From DASZGI01 sp035938995 (lineage in GTDB: Bacteria > Actinomycetota > Actinomycetes > Streptomycetales > Catenulisporaceae), in NCBI RefSeq assembly GCF_035938995.1, contig NZ_DASZGI010000136.1:1-7800 (forward strand): DNA of 7,800 nt. Direction: 5' to 3'. The position numbers were made by a program, and so were the translations under genes. The notes beneath the pieces were generated by a model. That model did not search any database. It saw nothing but the letters and a program-made list of their open reading frames with translations, and was not told where the DNA came from. This document shows positions 4,464 to 7,800 of the stretch, one piece after another. Position 1 is the first letter of the stretch; each line of letters opens with the position of its first letter.

Positions 4464-5294
4464 TTGTCGAAGAAGAACTGGACAATCGCCGCGACTGTGA
4501 TCGCCGGTGTCCTCGCTCTGTCCACCACGTTGGCCACTACCGCGTCGGCTGCCCAGCACACCGACACGACCGAGCAAGTCGCGGCCGCGGCTGAACACGG
4601 TGCGAAGCCGACCGTAGTCCTGATCCACGGCGCGTTCGCCGACGCGTCCAGCTGGGACAGCGAGGTCGCCGAACTGGAAGCTGACGGCTACCAGGTGATC
4701 GCGCCGGCCGTGCCACTGCGCGGTCTGGCCTCTGACGCCGCCTATGTCACCAGCCTGGTGCGCAGCATCAACGGCCCTGTCGTGCTCGTCGGGCACTCCT
4801 ACGGCGGCGCGGTCGCCACCGAGGTCGCCGCGAACGACCCGAAGCAGATCAAGGCGATCGTCTATGCCGCGGCGTTCATCCCAGTGGCGGGCGAGAGCGT
4901 GCTGCAGTTGAGCAACATGTTCCCAGGCTCCCTGCTTAGCCCGGCTACCAGCTACACCGTGAACGTCCCCGGTGGCACCGACCTCTACATCAAGGCTGCG
5001 GACTTCCGCACCGCGTTCGCCGCGGACCGCACCCGGGCCCAGGCCGCCGTGGCTGCCGCGACGCAGCGCCCGATTACCCAGGCCGCAGCGACTGAGCCGG
5101 CCGCCGCGAGTGTTCCGGCCGGTATCCCGCTGTACGAAATCGTGGCCAGTCAGGACAAGATGATCCCGCCGGCCGCCGAGAGGTTCATGGCGCAACGCGC
5201 GGGTGCGACCATCTACGCGGTGGACTCCGCGCACGACATGCCGGTCTCGCATCCGCAGATCATCGTCTCGGTGATCGAGCGCGCGGCGCGCTGA
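4464..5294 (+). CDS. Secreted alpha/beta hydrolase
   Basis: A 276-residue protein read from TTG 4464. Residues 1-30 form a classical signal peptide: basic SKKNW, a hydrophobic core (TVIAGVLALSTTLATT) and ASA as a likely signal peptidase site after residue 29. The mature part is a single alpha/beta-hydrolase domain. It has VVLIHGAFADASSW (51-64) with the HG oxyanion motif, the nucleophile elbow VGHSYGG with Ser112, a probable acid Asp231 in ASQDKMIPP, and the catalytic His257 in DSAHDMPVSHP. All three triad residues are present and the length is normal, so it should be an active esterase-like enzyme acting outside the cell. The substrate is unknown. I see no copy of the TetR operator motif in its 400-base upstream region, so membership in that regulon is not supported. 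It converges on the LuxR-type gene, with a shared hairpin between them. Confidence 0.88.
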   Translation: MSKKNWTIAATVIAGVLALSTTLATTASAAQHTDTTEQVAAAAEHGAKPTVVLIHGAFADASSWDSEVAELEADGYQVIAPAVPLRGLASDAAYVTSLVRSINGPVVLVGHSYGGAVATEVAANDPKQIKAIVYAAAFIPVAGESVLQLSNMFPGSLLSPATSYTVNVPGGTDLYIKAADFRTAFAADRTRAQAAVAAATQRPITQAAATEPAAASVPAGIPLYEIVASQDKMIPPAAERFMAQRAGATIYAVDSAHDMPVSHPQIIVSVIERAAR

Positions 5295-5304
5295 GTACGT
5301 TCCG

Positions 5305-5341
5305 CGACCCGTCGGCCCACGATCAGCGGGCTGACGGGTCG
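5305..5341. terminator. Bidirectional terminator between the convergent hydrolase and LuxR-type genes
   Basis: CGACCCGTCGGCCC (5305-5318) pairs with GGGCTGACGGGTCG (5328-5341) over 14 positions, one of them G-U, around a 9-base loop. It starts 11 bases after the hydrolase stop. Its right arm and part of its loop lie within the last codons and stop (5323-5325) of the (-) strand gene. It can therefore stop transcription from both sides. Confidence 0.7.
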
Positions 5342-7800
5342 TTCCCGCGCAGCACCAGGTTGGCCAACTGCACTCGCGAATGCACGTCGAGTTTGCGGAA
5401 CACGGCACGCAGGTGGGTGTTGATCGTGCTGGGCGAGAGCACCAGCTCCTCGGCGGCCGACCGGTTGGTGTGGCCGTCCGCGATGAGCAGGGCCACCCGC
5501 CGCTCCATCTGGGTCAGCGCGTCCCAACCCTGCTCGGGCCGCTGCGGTATCGGCGCCCAGCGGCGTCGGCGGGCACCCGCCGCCTGGAGTAGTCGCTGCA
5601 CCCGAACCGCCGAGGCGGTCGCGCCGAGTTCGGCGTACCGGTCGTGCGCGGCGTCGAGCGCCGCGAGTCCGGCCTCGCGGTATTTCGTGTCCACGATGGA
5701 TCGTCCATGTTCTTCGTTCGCCCTGGCGGCCAGCAACAGTCGAGGTGTCTTCCGTAGGCGCGTGAGCGCGGGCTCGAAATCGTTTGTGGACAGCGCGTCG
5801 ACGAGCAGCTTGGCGCCGTTGACGCTGGCGACGTTCGGATTGCGCCCGGCCAGTTCGCCGAGCATTTCAGCGGCCGCGCGCACGGTGTCGGCGTCACCGC
5901 GATGATGCGCCGAAGCGGCCGCACCCACCAGCAACTCCTCCGGCCACGGGAAACGGTGGTCGGCCCGCAACGCGGCCACGAGCTCGGCCGCGCCGCGCGG
6001 ATCGCCCTCGACATCGGCAAGAAACGCGCTGGTCAGGGGCAGATTCGCCGTCCGTGCCGGTGCGTTGTCCCCGCGCAGCAGCGCAAGCAGCGCCTCCATC
6101 AGGCGTATCTGTGATTCGACCGTGTAGTCGCACATTTCGGCCATCACCGAGGCTGCGGTCGCCGTCGCCTCGGCCGCGGCCTCCACCCGACCCGCGCCGT
6201 ACGCGAGCTGCGCGCGTAGTAGCGCCAGTTGCGGTGCCTGCCAGGAGTCGTCCCGGGTACTGTCGCCGAGCCCGGTCAATGCGCCGTCTATATCGTCCAA
6301 CCGGGCCAACGCCAACAGTGCGCGCTGCGCCAACTGGCCCGGCTCGGGCGCGCCGTACCCGGTCAGGCCCTGCGCTGCCGCGTGCGCCGACACGAACAGC
6401 GCATGTGTGCGTGCGTAGTCGCGCTCCCGGTCCGCGGCTTCGGCGGCGGCCATGGTCGCCAGCACGCGCGCGATCGGATCGCTGTCGGTCAGCTCCACTG
6501 ATTCGGCCGCAGCCAGCGCCCGATAGCCTGCCAGGCGCGCCGCCAGGTCGCTCGGCGCGCCCAGATCCGCGGCACGGTCGAGGAGTTCGGCGTACTGGTT
6601 GGTCAACCACAACCTGGGCAGCAGCAACAACCGCGCCCGCGCCCGCAACTCGGCGCTGAGCGGCGTGGCGAGTAGCGTGTCCGCGAACCGGGTCGCCTCG
6701 TCGAACTGCCGGTCGGCCAGCAGGATCGACACCACCTCGACCCCGATCTCCGCCCGTGCCAGATCGTTCGCGTCGACCAGCTCGAACGCCTGCCGGATGA
6801 AGGTGACCGCCGTGGTGGGCATCGTGTCCAGCACCTCGTGGGCGGCTTTGCGCAGCACGTCCACCGCCGCCGAGTCACCCGGCTCTGCTGTGGCCAGCAC
6901 GTGCGGCGCGGCTGCCGCGTAGCCACGTCCGCGGGCGAGCAGATGCTCGGCCACGACGCGATGCAGGGCGCGTCTGCCCGAGGGCGGCAGGTCCTCGTAT
7001 ACGGCTAGGCGCAACAATTCGTGCCGGAAGCGCACCACGCTGCCCTCGTCCGCGAGCAGTCCCGCGTTGATCGCCTCGACCAGCGGGTCGGTCAGCCGCG
7101 CCGCCGGGACCCCGATCAATTCGGCGACGTCGGTGAGTTGGTGTTCCGGCCCGATCACGGCCGCGGTGCGCAACAACTCCCGGCACTGCTGGGAGGTCGC
7201 GATGACCCGTCTGCGCACGCCGTCCAGCAGACCGATCGGCACCGCAGGCCCGTTGGCGCCATCGGCCGCCGGTTCGAAAAGGCCCTCCAACAGCTGTACG
7301 GCCAGGAACGGGTTGCCGTGCGCACTGGACAATCTGCGCAGCACCGCCGGTTCGGGCCGCGCGCCAAGCCGATCCATGGCAATCGCGAGCACCGCGTCCT
7401 CGGTCAGTGCCCTCAGGTCTAGCCAGGTGATCGGCAGATCCGGGCGGGCCGCGTCCACGATCAGTTCGGCCGGACCGCCGCCGGGCACCGCCCTGGTCGA
7501 CAGCACCCACGCGACCGGCGCGGCGATCAGCCGCTTCGGCAGCACGCGCATGATGAACACGGTCAGCGGATCACACCACTGCCCGTCGTCGATGGCGAGC
7601 AGGATCGGCCCTTCCTGCGCGCGTCGCTCCAACAGCGTGGCTAACCGTTCGGCCAGCCACAGCGGCTGCTCATGAAGGGTGGCCAAATCCATGAAATCGG
7701 CTGAGCCGATCAGCGGCGACGTGCCAAACCGCAGTGCGGGCGCGATCGAGGCCAACGGTGCGAGTCGGTCGTCCTCATGTGCGGCGGTGTCCGTGGTGTG
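5323..7800 (-). CDS. LAL-type LuxR family regulator with ATP-binding domain (5' end outside the window)
   Basis: The frame is open from the TGA at 5325-5323 to the window edge, giving 825 residues without the N-terminus. TTG 7755 is not the start, because the frame continues upstream without a stop. Visible parts in order are a Walker B motif ILLAIDDGQWCD (about 66-77), a sensor-like VLSTRA strand, SAHGNPFLAVQLLEGL typical of the STAND/AAA ATPase lid, a long alpha-helical repeat region of TPR-like character (about 270-740), and a C-terminal LuxR/GerE helix-turn-helix (758-825: LTQMERRVALLIADGHTNRSAAEELVLSPSTINTHL in two consecutive stretches). The Walker A loop should lie just beyond 7800. 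LAL proteins (large ATP-binding LuxR regulators, MalT-like) are mostly pathway-specific activators of catabolic or secondary-metabolite clusters. Its target genes are probably outside the window or include the hydrolase. No frameshift is visible. Confidence 0.92.
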   Translation of the reverse strand, partial: HTTDTAAHEDDRLAPLASIAPALRFGTSPLIGSADFMDLATLHEQPLWLAERLATLLERRAQEGPILLAIDDGQWCDPLTVFIMRVLPKRLIAAPVAWVLSTRAVPGGGPAELIVDAARPDLPITWLDLRALTEDAVLAIAMDRLGARPEPAVLRRLSSAHGNPFLAVQLLEGLFEPAADGANGPAVPIGLLDGVRRRVIATSQQCRELLRTAAVIGPEHQLTDVAELIGVPAARLTDPLVEAINAGLLADEGSVVRFRHELLRLAVYEDLPPSGRRALHRVVAEHLLARGRGYAAAAPHVLATAEPGDSAAVDVLRKAAHEVLDTMPTTAVTFIRQAFELVDANDLARAEIGVEVVSILLADRQFDEATRFADTLLATPLSAELRARARLLLLPRLWLTNQYAELLDRAADLGAPSDLAARLAGYRALAAAESVELTDSDPIARVLATMAAAEAADRERDYARTHALFVSAHAAAQGLTGYGAPEPGQLAQRALLALARLDDIDGALTGLGDSTRDDSWQAPQLALLRAQLAYGAGRVEAAAEATATAASVMAEMCDYTVESQIRLMEALLALLRGDNAPARTANLPLTSAFLADVEGDPRGAAELVAALRADHRFPWPEELLVGAAASAHHRGDADTVRAAAEMLGELAGRNPNVASVNGAKLLVDALSTNDFEPALTRLRKTPRLLLAARANEEHGRSIVDTKYREAGLAALDAAHDRYAELGATASAVRVQRLLQAAGARRRRWAPIPQRPEQGWDALTQMERRVALLIADGHTNRSAAEELVLSPSTINTHLRAVFRKLDVHSRVQLANLVLRGNDPSAR

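Noticed and set aside
3990..5408. Long open frame on the (-) strand, 472 residues
   Set aside because: It runs across the tetR promoter, the reductase fragment and the whole secreted hydrolase. It has glycine- and arginine-rich shadow composition and no family motif.
5894..7675. Several open frames of 70-240 residues on both strands
   Set aside because: They are shadows of the continuous LAL regulator frame, lack ribosome binding sites and have no recognisable domains.
1..7800. tRNA, rRNA, CRISPR array or prophage integrase
   Set aside because: No cloverleaf with a conserved T-loop, no regularly spaced repeats and no integrase motifs were found on reading both strands.

Overview
The window is high-GC DNA with the codon usage, GTG/TTG starts, U-tract-poor terminators and gene families of a mycelial or nocardioform actinomycete (Actinomycetota). 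The main pointers are an F420-type luciferase-like oxidoreductase and a large ATP-binding LuxR (LAL) regulator. The genus cannot be fixed from the sequence alone.

Layout, left to right. Positions 1-90 hold the last 29 codons of a (+) gene, probably a membrane transporter, followed by a perfect hairpin terminator. Next is a (+) LLM-class F420-dependent oxidoreductase (265-1254). A 346-base gap follows that carries two consecutive large hairpins (1349-1456). Then comes a small (+) protein resembling PAAR-type spike-tip proteins (1601-2035). Its stop overlaps a GTG start by GTGA, but that next reading frame is lost after about a dozen codons, where an IS3-type transposase remnant begins. The PAAR-like gene therefore looks like the surviving piece of a broken operon.

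Positions 2238-4060 form a self-contained regulatory island on the (-) strand. It has a TetR-family repressor gene (3368-4000), an intact SnoaL/NTF2-like gene (2289-2753), and a decayed tandem copy of that NTF2 gene between them (about 2820-3247). A 16-bp palindromic motif, consensus TCAARCRWYYGYTTGA on the (-) strand, occurs at four places, and a longer compound version occurs at a fifth. Two copies flank the near-consensus promoter of the intact NTF2 gene, one lies in front of the dead copy, and two cover the tetR promoter. In three of these regions the right half-site is fused to the -35 box (GCTTGACA or GCTTGACT). The simplest reading is an autoregulated TetR controlling a detoxification-type or polyketide-type NTF2 enzyme, with one operator left in front of a pseudogene.

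Upstream of tetR lies a truncated RibD/dihydrofolate-reductase-family fragment (4076-4270, -). It is followed by a secreted alpha/beta hydrolase read from a TTG start behind a clear ribosome binding site (4464-5294, +). A hairpin that overlaps the neighbour's stop codon separates this gene from the convergent 3' part of a LAL-type LuxR regulator (5323 to beyond 7800, -). Three separate gene remnants between 2032 and 4270 show that the centre of the window has been repeatedly rearranged.
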